Both the position numbers and the translations under genes were made by a program. Source: Rathayibacter rathayi (GTDB lineage: Bacteria > Actinomycetota > Actinomycetes > Actinomycetales > Microbacteriaceae). From it: 64,000 nucleotides of DNA. The notes below the pieces were generated by a model, which was given only the letters and a program-made list of their open reading frames with translations, had not been told where the DNA came from and did no database searches. The stretch spans positions 1,550,001 through 1,614,000 of the forward strand of contig NZ_CP028129.1 of NCBI RefSeq assembly GCF_004011095.1. The letters are read 5' to 3'. Positions 8,772 through 16,545 of this stretch are shown one piece after another (the stretch's first letter is position 1; every line of letters starts with the position of its first letter).

Positions 8772-9079
8772 ATCCCCAGCACTGCGTCGACGAGGATGCG
8801 AAGCTCGTCCTCACGCAGCAACTCCCGGACCCGCTCTGCGTCAGCCGCGTAGATCACCTCTCTGAGACCATCCTCTACGTGGGTCGATCGGGTAACCAAC
8901 CCCGCGGACTCGAGCTGGGAGACCCTGTGGCGAAGAGATGCGGGAGCGATGCACAGTCGGCGGCTCAGCTCGCTGCTGGTAGCCGGACCTCCGTGGATCA
9001 GGGCACGCAGCAGCGGGAGCCGTCTGATCGACAGGACATCGGCTAGGACGGGAAGGTCCGTTTCCGCATCGAGGCGCAT
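8768..9079 (-). CDS. Small winged-helix regulator, end of ImmA-like cluster
   Basis: 103 residues. Winged-helix fold: RRLPLLRALIHGGPATSSEL, SRRLCIAPASLRHRVSQLES, AGLVTRSTHVEDGLREVIY. It is the last gene of a minus-strand run; its ATG overlaps the hydrolase stop (TAATG). A helix-turn-helix protein at each end of the run (this one and the XRE gene) suggests the cluster is tightly controlled. Function otherwise unknown. Confidence 0.65.
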   Translation of the reverse strand: MRLDAETDLPVLADVLSIRRLPLLRALIHGGPATSSELSRRLCIAPASLRHRVSQLESAGLVTRSTHVEDGLREVIYAADAERVRELLREDELRILVDAVLGI

Positions 9080-10119
9080 TATTCCTTGCCCCTATCGGTG
9101 TCCTCGCCGACCGTGGCTGACTCCGAATTCCTCTTGAGCCACCCTTGCACCTCGCGTTCGAATCGGACACGATCGACGTTCCATTCGAGCGTGTGGGGCG
9201 CGTCCTCGACGATCACGAGTTCAGCGTTCTGGGCGGCGTCGGCACGCTCAATCGACCTGCGGAGGGGCGCTACGGTATCGCCCGCGCTGTGCAGTACAAG
9301 CATCGGAACGTCGGCCCCGTTCGGCTGCCCGGTCGGCGGCTCTGTCACGCCCAGCTTTCTGAGGGTCAGGTGAGCTGTTTCCTGTGGGAGGCGGAGACGT
9401 GTACAGACGTCGCGTACGAGATCGGCGACCGTGAAGACGGGAGACACGGCGATAATTCCTTCCACCCGAGTCCGCGCCGCGGCAGAAAGGACGAACGCCG
9501 CTCCAAGAGACCATCCCATCAGGACGACTCGCTCTGCGCCGCGCTCGCGCGCGAAAGCGACGGCATCGACGACGTCGGTGATCTGTTGTTCGCCGAAGGG
9601 TCTACCTCGCATAGATTCCTCCGCATGCTGCACGAGCAACGACGCATAGCCAGCGGCGGCAGCCGAGCGGATCCCGCGGAACGTCTGCTGAACGCCCACC
9701 GAATGCCCATGCACATGGACCACCCACAACCCGCCGAACTCCTGCGACACGAGAACCCGCGCCCCTCCGCCGAGCTCGTGCTCAGCGAATGACCCTGGCT
9801 GGGGAGAGTTATAGAAACTGCTCTCCCAATCCCACCGACCTGTAATCTCGCTCGCGTCCCCGCTGGACGCTATCAGCTGACGCGTCACCGACCGCGAGGA
9901 CGAGGGCAATACGGGCCCGATGTGCAGGGTGGAGTTACCGCGACGCAGCGTGTACTCCCCCGGGTCCTTGCTCACCTTTGATCGCCGCAGCGTGATGGTG
10001 TTCTCCCGCCTCGCAACCACATAGACCGTCGGCCGCCACGGACGAGGGTGGCGGAGCCGCCGCACGATCAAAGATGATGGCGGCGTAGCAATCCAACGCT
10101 GGACCCTATGAGCTGGCAT
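9079..10119 (-). CDS. Alpha/beta hydrolase
   Basis: 346 residues. The C-terminal two thirds are an alpha/beta-hydrolase fold: nucleophile elbow GWSLGA with Ser204, acid Asp281 in HSAGDTVAP, and His309 in DAPHTLEW. The first 120 residues are basic and unlike known hydrolases, and no signal peptide or clear membrane helix is visible. The start codon lies 14 bases inside the end of the membrane-protein gene upstream. In the cluster it sits between a membrane protein and a DNA-binding protein. An esterase, thioesterase or peptidase activity is possible; the substrate is unknown. Confidence 0.7.
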   Translation of the reverse strand: MPAHRVQRWIATPPSSLIVRRLRHPRPWRPTVYVVARRENTITLRRSKVSKDPGEYTLRRGNSTLHIGPVLPSSSRSVTRQLIASSGDASEITGRWDWESSFYNSPQPGSFAEHELGGGARVLVSQEFGGLWVVHVHGHSVGVQQTFRGIRSAAAAGYASLLVQHAEESMRGRPFGEQQITDVVDAVAFARERGAERVVLMGWSLGAAFVLSAAARTRVEGIIAVSPVFTVADLVRDVCTRLRLPQETAHLTLRKLGVTEPPTGQPNGADVPMLVLHSAGDTVAPLRRSIERADAAQNAELVIVEDAPHTLEWNVDRVRFEREVQGWLKRNSESATVGEDTDRGKE

Positions 10120-11108
10120 GTATGTTCTCCTTCATCGCGCCTATCAAGACCAGGTCGGTCGCTTCTGCGAGCAGTACTCGTTCGTTTTCAGTCATCTCCC
10201 GCGGCCGGTTCGGGTCCCGCTGGAAATCCAGCAACTCAATTGTCAGTCGATGCAGACGGTCCAGTGGATCTCTGCCCGTCCAATCGAGGACGTCGTACAG
10301 GCTCGTCGATGAGCGGCGCATCCCCGCGTGGGCCGCCTCGAGCGCTGGGAGCAGCTGCCGCGCTCGGCGTCCGCGTCGACTCGTCATGAGCGAGCGCCCC
10401 ACGGTGGGCAGGCTCGCTCCGATGCAGATGCTGGTAATCGCAGCGACATACAGCGGCGGATAGATCCTGCTGAGCATGCTAAGAACCGACCAATGGCCGG
10501 CGACATGGCTCACATTCATCGAGACGGCCACCACTGCCAACGCGATCAGGAGTGCTGCACCGACGGCGACCAGTGTGTACCCTGCCCGCGAGAAACGGAA
10601 CCGCATCCGCGATGCGTAGCGGAAAGAAGCGAGCAGCACGAAAGACATGACACCGCCGACGTACGCCATTTCGGCCGAGTTGTAGACCGCGGCCGCGGGC
10701 TGATCGCCGAAGTCTGTCATGAACGCTGCCGAGCTGGACGGCGCTCGGATCGACGAGAACGAGACAGCCAGGACCGTCTCTGTCGCCACTAGTCCCCCCG
10801 ACGGCCAACCAGCGACGAGGACGTGTCCGGCGCGCCTCCGTCGCGCGGAAGAACGCGATGGAGAGCGCGTACATCCCCGCGATGAGCAAGCTACGAGCAA
10901 GCACATCCGCGAGGTTGACGCCGCCCAGAAGGGCGTCGATCGCCAGATATGGTCCAGGGACATTCAACGTCAGAGACGTGGCTAACAGCGCGGACGAGAC
11001 CAGCGCGCTCGAGTCGTGAACGGAACTCCGTGCGAGGTGACGAATAAACCGACTGATCATCACCGCCGTCACCAGCCATAGGCAACTCGCTGTTACGACC
11101 GAGATCAC
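10106..11108 (-). pseudogene. Multi-helix membrane protein, frame broken at a G6 run
   Basis: Two overlapping frames together give one protein of about 333 residues. The N-terminal frame starts at GTG 11108 (overlapping the upstream stop, GTGA) and contains helices such as VVTASCLWLVTAVMISRF and ARSLLIAGMYALSIAFF. It continues in the other frame with GGLVATETVLAVSFSSIRAP, GGVMSFVLLASFRYASRMRF, TLVAVGAALLIALAVVAVS and a cytosolic tail ending HASS. The break is at six G residues on the coding strand (plus-strand C6 at 10794-10799); removing one G restores reading as VGGLVATET. The layout (about seven helices plus a helical tail, next to XRE and ImmA/IrrE-like genes) resembles actinobacterial membrane proteins annotated as MAB_1171c/DUF6545. 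A real mutation, phase variation or base-calling error are all possible. Confidence 0.7.
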
Positions 11109-11557
11109 CCGAAGACCTCCTCGAAGCGAGCAGGCTCCACCCCCGCATCTCTCAGGGCACGCGCGAGCAGATCAGCGAGGATCTCAACGCTCTCTTCGCG
11201 GGCGGACTCTTCACGCCCGCGGTGAAATGCCAGGCGCCCCCGGAGCACATCGAAGTAGTCCGGCTCGGGTGTGAGCCAACCCAGGAAGATGTGGCTCAGC
11301 TCGTGGAGCTTGCACTGGCTCTCGAGGACGGTGGGCAGACGTGCCTGATACTCGATGATCGCTTTCGACGGCGTGACGAACAACCGTGCGCTCGCGTGCA
11401 AATCGTTTGGCGGCCTCTGAGAAAAGCTAATCGGCTTCCCGATGATCTCGGAGGCTTTCACAACCAGCCAGTCCATCGTCAATCGACGCGGGAGATTCAG
11501 GCCCTTGAACGTTCGACGTGCACTGTCGACCGGCGGTAGATCCTCGTCAGCGGCCAT
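11105..11557 (-). CDS. ImmA/IrrE-like zinc metallopeptidase
   Basis: 150 residues from ATG 11557; an in-frame ATG at 11566 would add three residues. The zinc-peptidase motif HELSH (His85, Glu86, His89) follows a helix typical of ImmA/IrrE proteins (RLPTVLESQCKLHELSHIFL). These peptidases cleave or inactivate a partner XRE-type repressor. The partner is probably the XRE gene directly upstream, whose 3' end overlaps this gene. The next gene starts in the stop codon (GTGA). The third zinc ligand, expected downstream of HELSH, may be one of the acidic residues in EESAREESVEILADLLA. Confidence 0.75.
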   Translation of the reverse strand: MAADEDLPPVDSARRTFKGLNLPRRLTMDWLVVKASEIIGKPISFSQRPPNDLHASARLFVTPSKAIIEYQARLPTVLESQCKLHELSHIFLGWLTPEPDYFDVLRGRLAFHRGREESAREESVEILADLLARALRDAGVEPARFEEVFG

Positions 11558-11996
11558 CGGACTCATCCTCGGCCCGCAACATGCTGATCGCCGTCGTAAG
11601 CTCTCGGATGTCTTCCGTTGTTGCGGTGTCCGCGTATCGGGCTGCAAACTCGAGAATTCTCGCCTTGCGCATCGCCCGAACCAGCTCGATCTGGGCTTCT
11701 ACGCGCTCGGGCAGACCTGTTGATGAGTGATCCCAGAGGTACTCAGGTGGAACGCCGAAGACGTTTGCCAGCGCTGTGAGGACCGTGCGATCGGAGACGG
11801 TTCCACCCGTGCCGTGCAGCATGTACGACCATCGCGCCCTACTGACCTGCACTCCCTGGTGGGCCAGCTCAGCCTGGATTTCACTCCACCGGAGAGGCTT
11901 CCCGGTGTTCACCTCGACGGCGTCCATCAGGAGGTGCAGCTTGCGCGAGAGCTCGCGTCGATGTTCGTCTGCTGGAGTGAAGTGAGCATGCTTCAT
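11547..11996 (-). CDS. XRE-family helix-turn-helix regulator
   Basis: 149 residues from ATG 11996; a GTG at 12023 would add nine. The DNA-binding region is RWSEIQAELAHQGVQVSRAR followed by WSYMLHGTGG, then DRTVLTALANVFGVPPEYL, the usual end of this fold in actinobacterial XRE proteins. It is the first gene of a five-gene overlapping run (XRE, metallopeptidase, membrane protein, hydrolase, winged helix). By analogy with ImmR/ImmA and DdrO/IrrE pairs it should repress its own operon and be inactivated by the peptidase. No strong ribosome site precedes the ATG, so the transcript may be leaderless. Confidence 0.78.
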   Translation of the reverse strand: MKHAHFTPADEHRRELSRKLHLLMDAVEVNTGKPLRWSEIQAELAHQGVQVSRARWSYMLHGTGGTVSDRTVLTALANVFGVPPEYLWDHSSTGLPERVEAQIELVRAMRKARILEFAARYADTATTEDIRELTTAISMLRAEDESDGR

Positions 11997-12180
11997 GACA
12001 CCAAACGTAGCAGAGATTTTCACGACTTAGGCATGTCCAGATTTGCGCCACTTCCACACTGCGGGTGACACCTGCGTGTCGGGACAGTCCCGCGACCGGC
12101 TCCACTGAGCGCCCCGGTAGAGCGAGTTCGTGCGGCAGAAGGAGCTGTCGTGCACAGACGCGACCTCGTGCCGCCTTGCG

Positions 12181-12348
12181 TCATCGGCGCCAGAGGAGCC
12201 GAGCGAAGAACCCACCGCCCGCGGCCTCTTTCGGGTGACCCTGACACCGGTCGACGCGAGGAACCCCCTTCATCACCTGGTCCACATGCTGCCCACAGCC
12301 CGCCCAGTCCTTTTTCCCGCACACCCGGCACGTCACCTGTCGGCACAT
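12181..12348 (-). CDS. Small Cys-rich (zinc-ribbon-like) protein, 55 residues
   Basis: A short gene starting at ATG 12348 with an excellent ribosome site (AAGGAGG, six bases upstream). Cysteines at 2, 7, 10, 18 and 35 and histidines at 21 and 38 (for example MCRQVTCRVCGKKDWAGC) suggest a bound metal ion. Similar small Cys-rich proteins occur in Microbacteriaceae beside rhodanese genes. It is divergent from the CoA-disulfide reductase gene and shares its 74-base promoter region, so control by the same sulfur-sensing repressor is likely. Its function is not known. Confidence 0.75.
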   Translation of the reverse strand: MCRQVTCRVCGKKDWAGCGQHVDQVMKGVPRVDRCQGHPKEAAGGGFFARLLWRR

Positions 12349-12386
12349 CTCGTCCTCCTTCGCCTCGCCCGGCTCGTGCCGAACTC

Positions 12387-12415
12387 TCGACAGACTATAC
12401 CCCTGGGGGTATTAT
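12387..12415 (+). promoter_or_regulatory. Promoter with CsoR/CstR-type operator in the spacer
   Basis: -35 TCGACA at 12387-12392 and -10 TATTAT at 12410-12415 are separated by 17 bases. The near-perfect palindrome ATACCCCTGGGGGTAT (12397-12412) fills the spacer and touches the -10. G/C-tract palindromes of this form are the binding sites of CsoR/CstR-family repressors, one of which is encoded downstream (14397-14696). A repressor bound here would block RNA polymerase. The start codon of the reductase begins eight bases after the -10, so the transcript has almost no leader. Confidence 0.8.
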
Positions 12416-12422
12416 CACAGGC

Positions 12423-14081
12423 ATGAGAACAGTGATCATCGGAGGAGTGGCCGGCGGGATGTCCGCCGCCACGCGGCTGCGCCGCCTGGATGAGGAGCGC
12501 GAGATCGTGGTCCTCGAGCGCGGCGCGTACGTGTCGTTCGCGAACTGCGGTCTGCCCTACTACGTCGGGGGAGTGATCGCAGAGCGCTCTGCTCTGCTGC
12601 TGCAGACACCCGAATCGCTCGCCGCCCGGTTTCGACTCGATGTGCGGGTGCGGCATGAGGCGATCGCGATTGATGCGGTCACCCGGACCGTCACGGTGCG
12701 CGATCTCGCGCTCGGTCGCCGGTTCGAGATCGAGTACGACAGCCTGGTCCTCGCGGCCGGTGCGGGCACCGGGGACGATGTCGACAGCGGCAGCATTCCG
12801 ACGTTCACACTGCGCAGCATCGAGGACGTCGACCGGATCACCGAGACTGTGAGCACGATCCGTGAGCCGAGCGCGATCGTCGTCGGCGCCGGCTTCATCG
12901 GCCTCGAGGCGGTCGAGAATCTCGTCGCCCGTGGGGTCGCCGTCACTCTCCTCCAGCGGGGTCCGCAGGTGCTGTCGCCGCTGGATCCAGAGATGGCTGC
13001 TCCCGTGCAGCAGGCGTTGGTCGACGCGGGCGTCGATGTGCGGACCAGCACGACCCTCACCGCACTCTCCGGCCGTGTCGCGCAGCTCAGTGATGGGACA
13101 ACGGTCGAAGCGGACTTCATCATCCGCGCGGCGGGTGTGCGCCCGGAGACCGGTCTCGCGCGGGCGGCGGGCATCGCGATCGGGCCCACGGGCGGCATCG
13201 CGGTCGATGCACGGCAGCGCACGAGCGCCGCCTCGATCTGGGCGGTCGGAGACGGTGTGGAGAAGATCGACTACCTCGACGTCGAGCCCACCCTCGTCAC
13301 AATGGCGGGATTAGCGAACCGTCACGGCCGCGCCGCTGCCGATGACATCGCCGGTGCCGCCACGACCGATGCCGCCCCGGCGCTGGGCACCTCGATCGTC
13401 GGCGTGCTCGGCCTGACCATCGGCCTCGTCGGCGCGAACGAGAAGCGCCTGCTCGCCGCTGGGCGCGCGCACCGCATCCTCCACACCCACCCGTTCTCCC
13501 ACGCCGGCTACTACCCGGGCGCCGAGCAGATGGCGATGAAGCTGCTCGTCGATCCGCTGACCGATGCGATCCTCGGCGCGCAGATCGTGGGCGGGGACGG
13601 CGTGGACAAACGGCTCGACGTGATCGCCGTGGCCATGACCGCGGGGCTGACCGCCTCGGCGCTCTCCCGCCTCGAACTCGCCTACGCCCCCCAGTACGGC
13701 TCCGCGAAGGACCCGGTGAACCTCCTCGGCTACGTCGCGGAGAACACCGCGACCGGCGCGACCCGGACGCTGCAGTGGCACGAACTCGACGCGGCGCTCG
13801 AAGAAGGAGCCGTCCTCATCGACGTGCGCAGCACCGCCGAGCATGCAGCCAGCGCGATCCCCGGGGCGCTCTCCCTGCCGCTGGAGCAGCTGCGCGAGCG
13901 ACACCACGAACTCCCGACCGGACGTGTCATCGTGCACTGCCAGGTCGGGCAGCGCGGGCACACCGCCGCCCGCCTGCTCACCCAGCTCGGCCACGACGTC
14001 CGCAACCTCGACGGCGGCTACCTTACCTGGACCGCCGGCACCCGCCGCACCACGATCGGCTCCGCCGCTGCTGCGGCCTGA
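12423..14081 (+). CDS. CoA-disulfide reductase-rhodanese fusion
   Basis: 552 residues from ATG 12423, the usual size for the fused enzyme. Residues 1-440 are an FAD/NAD(P)H disulfide reductase: dinucleotide motif GGVAGGMSAA at 7-16, active Cys42 in SFANCGLPYY, a second nucleotide site VVGAGFIGLEAVENL, and FAD contact IWAVGDG. The last 100 residues are a rhodanese domain with catalytic Cys506 in HCQVGQRG. Such CoADR-RHD enzymes reduce CoA persulfides/polysulfides and CoA disulfide in the cytoplasm. It opens a three-gene operon with a rhodanese and a CstR-like repressor behind a matching operator, so a role in sulfide/persulfide detoxification fits well. Confidence 0.88.
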   Translation: MRTVIIGGVAGGMSAATRLRRLDEEREIVVLERGAYVSFANCGLPYYVGGVIAERSALLLQTPESLAARFRLDVRVRHEAIAIDAVTRTVTVRDLALGRRFEIEYDSLVLAAGAGTGDDVDSGSIPTFTLRSIEDVDRITETVSTIREPSAIVVGAGFIGLEAVENLVARGVAVTLLQRGPQVLSPLDPEMAAPVQQALVDAGVDVRTSTTLTALSGRVAQLSDGTTVEADFIIRAAGVRPETGLARAAGIAIGPTGGIAVDARQRTSAASIWAVGDGVEKIDYLDVEPTLVTMAGLANRHGRAAADDIAGAATTDAAPALGTSIVGVLGLTIGLVGANEKRLLAAGRAHRILHTHPFSHAGYYPGAEQMAMKLLVDPLTDAILGAQIVGGDGVDKRLDVIAVAMTAGLTASALSRLELAYAPQYGSAKDPVNLLGYVAENTATGATRTLQWHELDAALEEGAVLIDVRSTAEHAASAIPGALSLPLEQLRERHHELPTGRVIVHCQVGQRGHTAARLLTQLGHDVRNLDGGYLTWTAGTRRTTIGSAAAAA

Positions 14082-14100
14082 CCACGAGACGAAGGAACCC

Positions 14101-14400
14101 ATGAAGAGCATCACCGTCCACGACCTCGCCGCCACGATCGCGCCGACCGTCCTCGACGTCCGCGAACCCGACGAGTACGCCACCGGCCACGCCCGCGGCG
14201 CCGTGAACCTCCCCCTCTCCCAGCTCGGCCAGCGCCTGAACGAGGTCCCCGCAGACCGGCCGGTCCACATCATCTGCCAGTCCGGCGGACGCAGCTCCCA
14301 AGCCACCGAAGCACTCGCCGACCGCGGCTACGACGTCATCGACGTCACCGGCGGCACCTCCGCCTGGGTCGCCGCGGATCTCCCGGTCGATCACGCATGA
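14101..14400 (+). CDS. Single-domain rhodanese
   Basis: 99 residues; a sulfur-carrier protein that takes up and passes on sulfane sulfur through a cysteine persulfide. The active loop is CQSGGRS with Cys59. LDVREPDEYATGHARGAVNL is the conserved first half of the fold. It starts 19 bases after the reductase gene with GAAGGA upstream, and its stop overlaps the start of the repressor gene (ATGA). In CstR operons of other bacteria, stand-alone rhodaneses work beside CoADR-RHD in persulfide removal. Confidence 0.87.
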   Translation: MKSITVHDLAATIAPTVLDVREPDEYATGHARGAVNLPLSQLGQRLNEVPADRPVHIICQSGGRSSQATEALADRGYDVIDVTGGTSAWVAADLPVDHA

Positions 14401-14696
14401 GCGCCACCGACGGGCAGCTGCACGACGCCCTCGCCGTGCGGAAAATCGCGAACAGGCTCAAGCGCGCTCAAGGACAGCTCGCCTCCGTCATCACCGCAGT
14501 CGAGAACGGCGGCGACTGCCGCGACGTCGTCACTCAGCTCGCCGCCGTCTCCAGCGCACTCGACCGGGCCGGGTTCGCCATCATCTCCACCGCCATGCGC
14601 CAGTGCCTCATCGACGATGACACCGACACGACCGATACCCCGCCCCGCAAGCTCACCGTCGACGAACTCGAGAAGCTCTTCCTCACCCTCACCTGA
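14397..14696 (+). CDS. CstR-like (CsoR-family) persulfide-sensing repressor
   Basis: 99 residues of the all-helical DUF156 family. The two sensor cysteines are present: Cys41 in GGDCRDVVTQLAAVSSAL and Cys70 in AMRQCL. In copper-sensing CsoR a histidine lies four residues before the second cysteine; here that position is Ala66. CstR likewise lacks this ligand, and its cysteines form di- and trisulfides when persulfide accumulates. Combined with the rhodanese and CoADR-RHD genes upstream, persulfide sensing is the best reading. Its probable target is the palindrome at 12397-12412, making the operon self-regulating. Confidence 0.82.
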   Translation: MSATDGQLHDALAVRKIANRLKRAQGQLASVITAVENGGDCRDVVTQLAAVSSALDRAGFAIISTAMRQCLIDDDTDTTDTPPRKLTVDELEKLFLTLT

Positions 14697-14877
14697 CGGC
14701 CTAGAGCAACCGCAGGAAGGAGTTGTTTTTCGAGACACACCGTCCAGCGGTCCTTCGCGCTCAGCGCGTCCGGGTTCTCAGGGCGTCTGCTGTCAGGATG
14801 CGGCCCGTCTCGTCGGGCGGAGTCGCGCGACGCTCTACCGCCACCAGCAGCCGGCGACTATCGCCACCATCGAGAGG
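14697..14877 (+). other. Intergenic; possible helix-turn-helix remnant
   Basis: No complete gene. One frame near 14800 reads ARLVGRSRATLYRH, reminiscent of the recognition helix of transposases or serine recombinases. It is too short to assign. The IS3-family fragment begins directly after it. Confidence 0.25.
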
Positions 14878-15062
14878 TGAGCTGCCCAACGTTTCTTGGA
14901 CCAGTTGAATAGTTGTCTACGCGGCGAGGTTCTCGGTGATCCATGCCTGCTCGGCTTCGTTCGGGGTCCGATAGTCGAGTCTCGAGTGAAGTCGTTGTTG
15001 ATTGTAACGCAGTTCGATGTACCGTGTCACGTCGCGGATAGCTTTCTCTCTTGTCGGATATT
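14878..15062 (-). mobile_element. IS3-family element, terminal fragment
   Basis: From TGAGCTGCCCAACG at 14878 the sequence matches the left end of the IS3-family element at 19007-19190 almost base for base. It encodes the end of orfB in frame (RYIELRYNQQRLHS, then ITENLAA and a stop). The match ends at 15062, where the IS5-family element begins. The rest of the IS3 element is missing on the far side. Confidence 0.9.
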
Positions 15063-15971
15063 GAGGCTTATGCAAAGTTGGTTTTTTGTTGCGTGAAGAA
15101 GATGAGCCCGCGGACGGCGTTGAAGGCGTCTCGGAAGGTGCGCAGTGGTCGCCTGTAGTCGGTGTAGACTATCCGCCAGGTCTTAATGTTGGCTATTGTT
15201 CTCTCGATCACGTATCGGTGGGTGTTCACGAAGCAATTGTGTTGCTTCGCGTGATCTGGCAAATGTTCTTCGCCTGGTCTCTTTTTTATTGGTGTGACCA
15301 TTCGGGTGCCTTCGTAGCCTTTGTCGGCGAGCGTGTTGGAGAGGTTGAGGGTGTTGGCTAAGCGGGTTTCTCGGAATGCGTGAGTATCGTGGTGCTTGCC
15401 GGGAATGGGATCCGAGATGTGAATCAACCGGCCGGAGAGATCAGCCAGGACCTGACAGTTGTGCCCCGTGGTCTTGTGTTTCCCGGAGTACAGTTCTGGC
15501 GCGTCAGCCCAGGACCAGCACGGCAGGAGAATACCGTCGATGACGGCCGTCGTCTCACCGAGCGCCGCCTTGACGTCCGGCTGTTCGTCGTCCGTCACGA
15601 CGTTAAGCATCGCTTCAACCAACGCGATCGTCCGCGAAACGGTCGACTGATCGACGCCGACGAGATCGGCTATCAACTGCTCGGTGACGTTGTGGCGATA
15701 GTAAAGAAGAGTGACCTGCAATGCCCCAGCGAGCGAGAGTCTGCGTGGCTGTCCTCGCCGTCGCTGCCACAGAAATTCGTTCTCCATCCGTTCGACGAGG
15801 ATCGCGTAGTGCTCGGCCGTCATTCCCGTAGTAGTCTGCATGTGCACCGGCTGGTTCCTTCGTGAAGAGTGTCTGTTGGAAGTTGCCCTTCAATCGAAGC
15901 GGATCAGCCGGTGTTACCCGTGACAGGCACGCACGATTTCACCTCGATCAACCGGATTTTGCATAAACCTC
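15063..15971 (-). mobile_element. Complete IS5-family insertion sequence
   Basis: About 909 bases bounded by imperfect inverted repeats, GAGGCTTATGCAAAG at 15063 and TTTGCATAAACCTC ending at 15971. It carries one uninterrupted transposase gene on the minus strand. It cuts an IS3-family fragment on its left, while its right flank is unrelated sequence, and no matching target duplication is visible. A deletion or recombination at this copy is therefore likely. Confidence 0.88.
15068..15847 (-). CDS. IS5-family transposase
   Basis: 259 residues, DDE transposase of the surrounding element. The start is taken as GTG 15847, eight bases after GAAGGAA; the next ATG (15841) is also possible. Helix-turn-helix: TEQLIADLVGVDQSTVSRTI. 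Catalytic residues: Asp in TAVIDGILLP, Asp in TLADKGYEG and Glu in VIERTIANIKTW. The stop codon TAA lies inside the terminal inverted repeat. The frame is intact, so this copy could still be active and could mobilise the fragments at 1-560 and 1608-1722 through shared ends. Confidence 0.92.
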   Translation of the reverse strand: MHMQTTTGMTAEHYAILVERMENEFLWQRRRGQPRRLSLAGALQVTLLYYRHNVTEQLIADLVGVDQSTVSRTIALVEAMLNVVTDDEQPDVKAALGETTAVIDGILLPCWSWADAPELYSGKHKTTGHNCQVLADLSGRLIHISDPIPGKHHDTHAFRETRLANTLNLSNTLADKGYEGTRMVTPIKKRPGEEHLPDHAKQHNCFVNTHRYVIERTIANIKTWRIVYTDYRRPLRTFRDAFNAVRGLIFFTQQKTNFA

Positions 15972-16009
15972 ATCGAACTCGAACACTACACTGAGGAAAG
16001 GAATAGATC

Positions 16010-16123
16010 ATGGCTGATGCTCGAGTGCTTGGCGACAGATTCGCGCCCATCACCTCCGACATGGGATTTGTGCGCGCTTCCGCCGATGCGGTTGCCCGAA
16101 CCTACGATGTGCGTTATTTATAA
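16010..16123 (+). pseudogene. Truncated 5' end of an unknown gene, cut by an IS
   Basis: ATG at 16010 follows GAGGAAAGGAAT, a good ribosome site. The frame reads MADARVLGDRFAPITSDMGF, then VRASADAVARTYD, and stops at TAA 16121-16123 within the terminal repeat of an ISL2-like fragment (GCGTTATTTATAAG). This is the N-terminus of a larger protein whose body has been lost. The protein is not recognised. Confidence 0.6.
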
Positions 16124-16545
16124 GCGTTTACCAACCGAGTCGGTAAAGTTCGAGGCGGGTGACGGTGCGACGAGGTTGGAAAGTTCTGTAAGACATCCGC
16201 GATAGCCTGTCTTTAGGATTTTCCAGTGCGCGATGCATCTTTCGACCGTCGAACGGATGGAGGAGATGTACCGGTTGGCTGTATGCGTGTTGTCATCATG
16301 TTGTCCGTGGAGAGGTTTTTCCGGGGAGTGTCTGCGGTGGTTCCGATGTACGCTGGGTCCGCGATCCACTCGGCATTTTCGAGAATCGGTTCCCATCCAC
16401 ACAGGCTGATGGTCGCTCGGTCGTGTCGAGCGCCGGGGGTCGGATCGGACACGCAGAGCAAATTACCGTTCACGTCCGAGGCGACTTGCACGTTCAACCC
16501 TTGACGGTGTCGCTTCCCGGAGTAGTTCGCGCTCCCCGTCGCGGC
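16109..16545 (-). mobile_element. ISL2-like (IS5 superfamily) remnant
   Basis: The minus strand encodes the C-terminal half of a DDE transposase in two frames: NYSGKRHRQGLNVQVASDVN, then LLCVSDPTPGARHDRATI and ADPAYIGTT, then (after a frameshift) STVERCIAHWKILKTGYRG. The lower end carries GCGTTATTTATAAG at 16111-16124, close to the GAGCGTTATTCATAAG ends of the element at 18607-20256. The 5' half of the transposase is absent. Confidence 0.8.

Noticed and set aside
12027..12430. A plus-strand gene covering the divergent region before the CoADR gene
   Set aside because: The frame overlaps the well-supported small Cys-rich gene and the promoter/operator; its residues are Arg/Pro/Ser rich without features.
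14397..14696. Copper-sensing CsoR
   Set aside because: The His ligand expected four residues before the second Cys is Ala66, and the neighbours are rhodaneses, not copper transporters.
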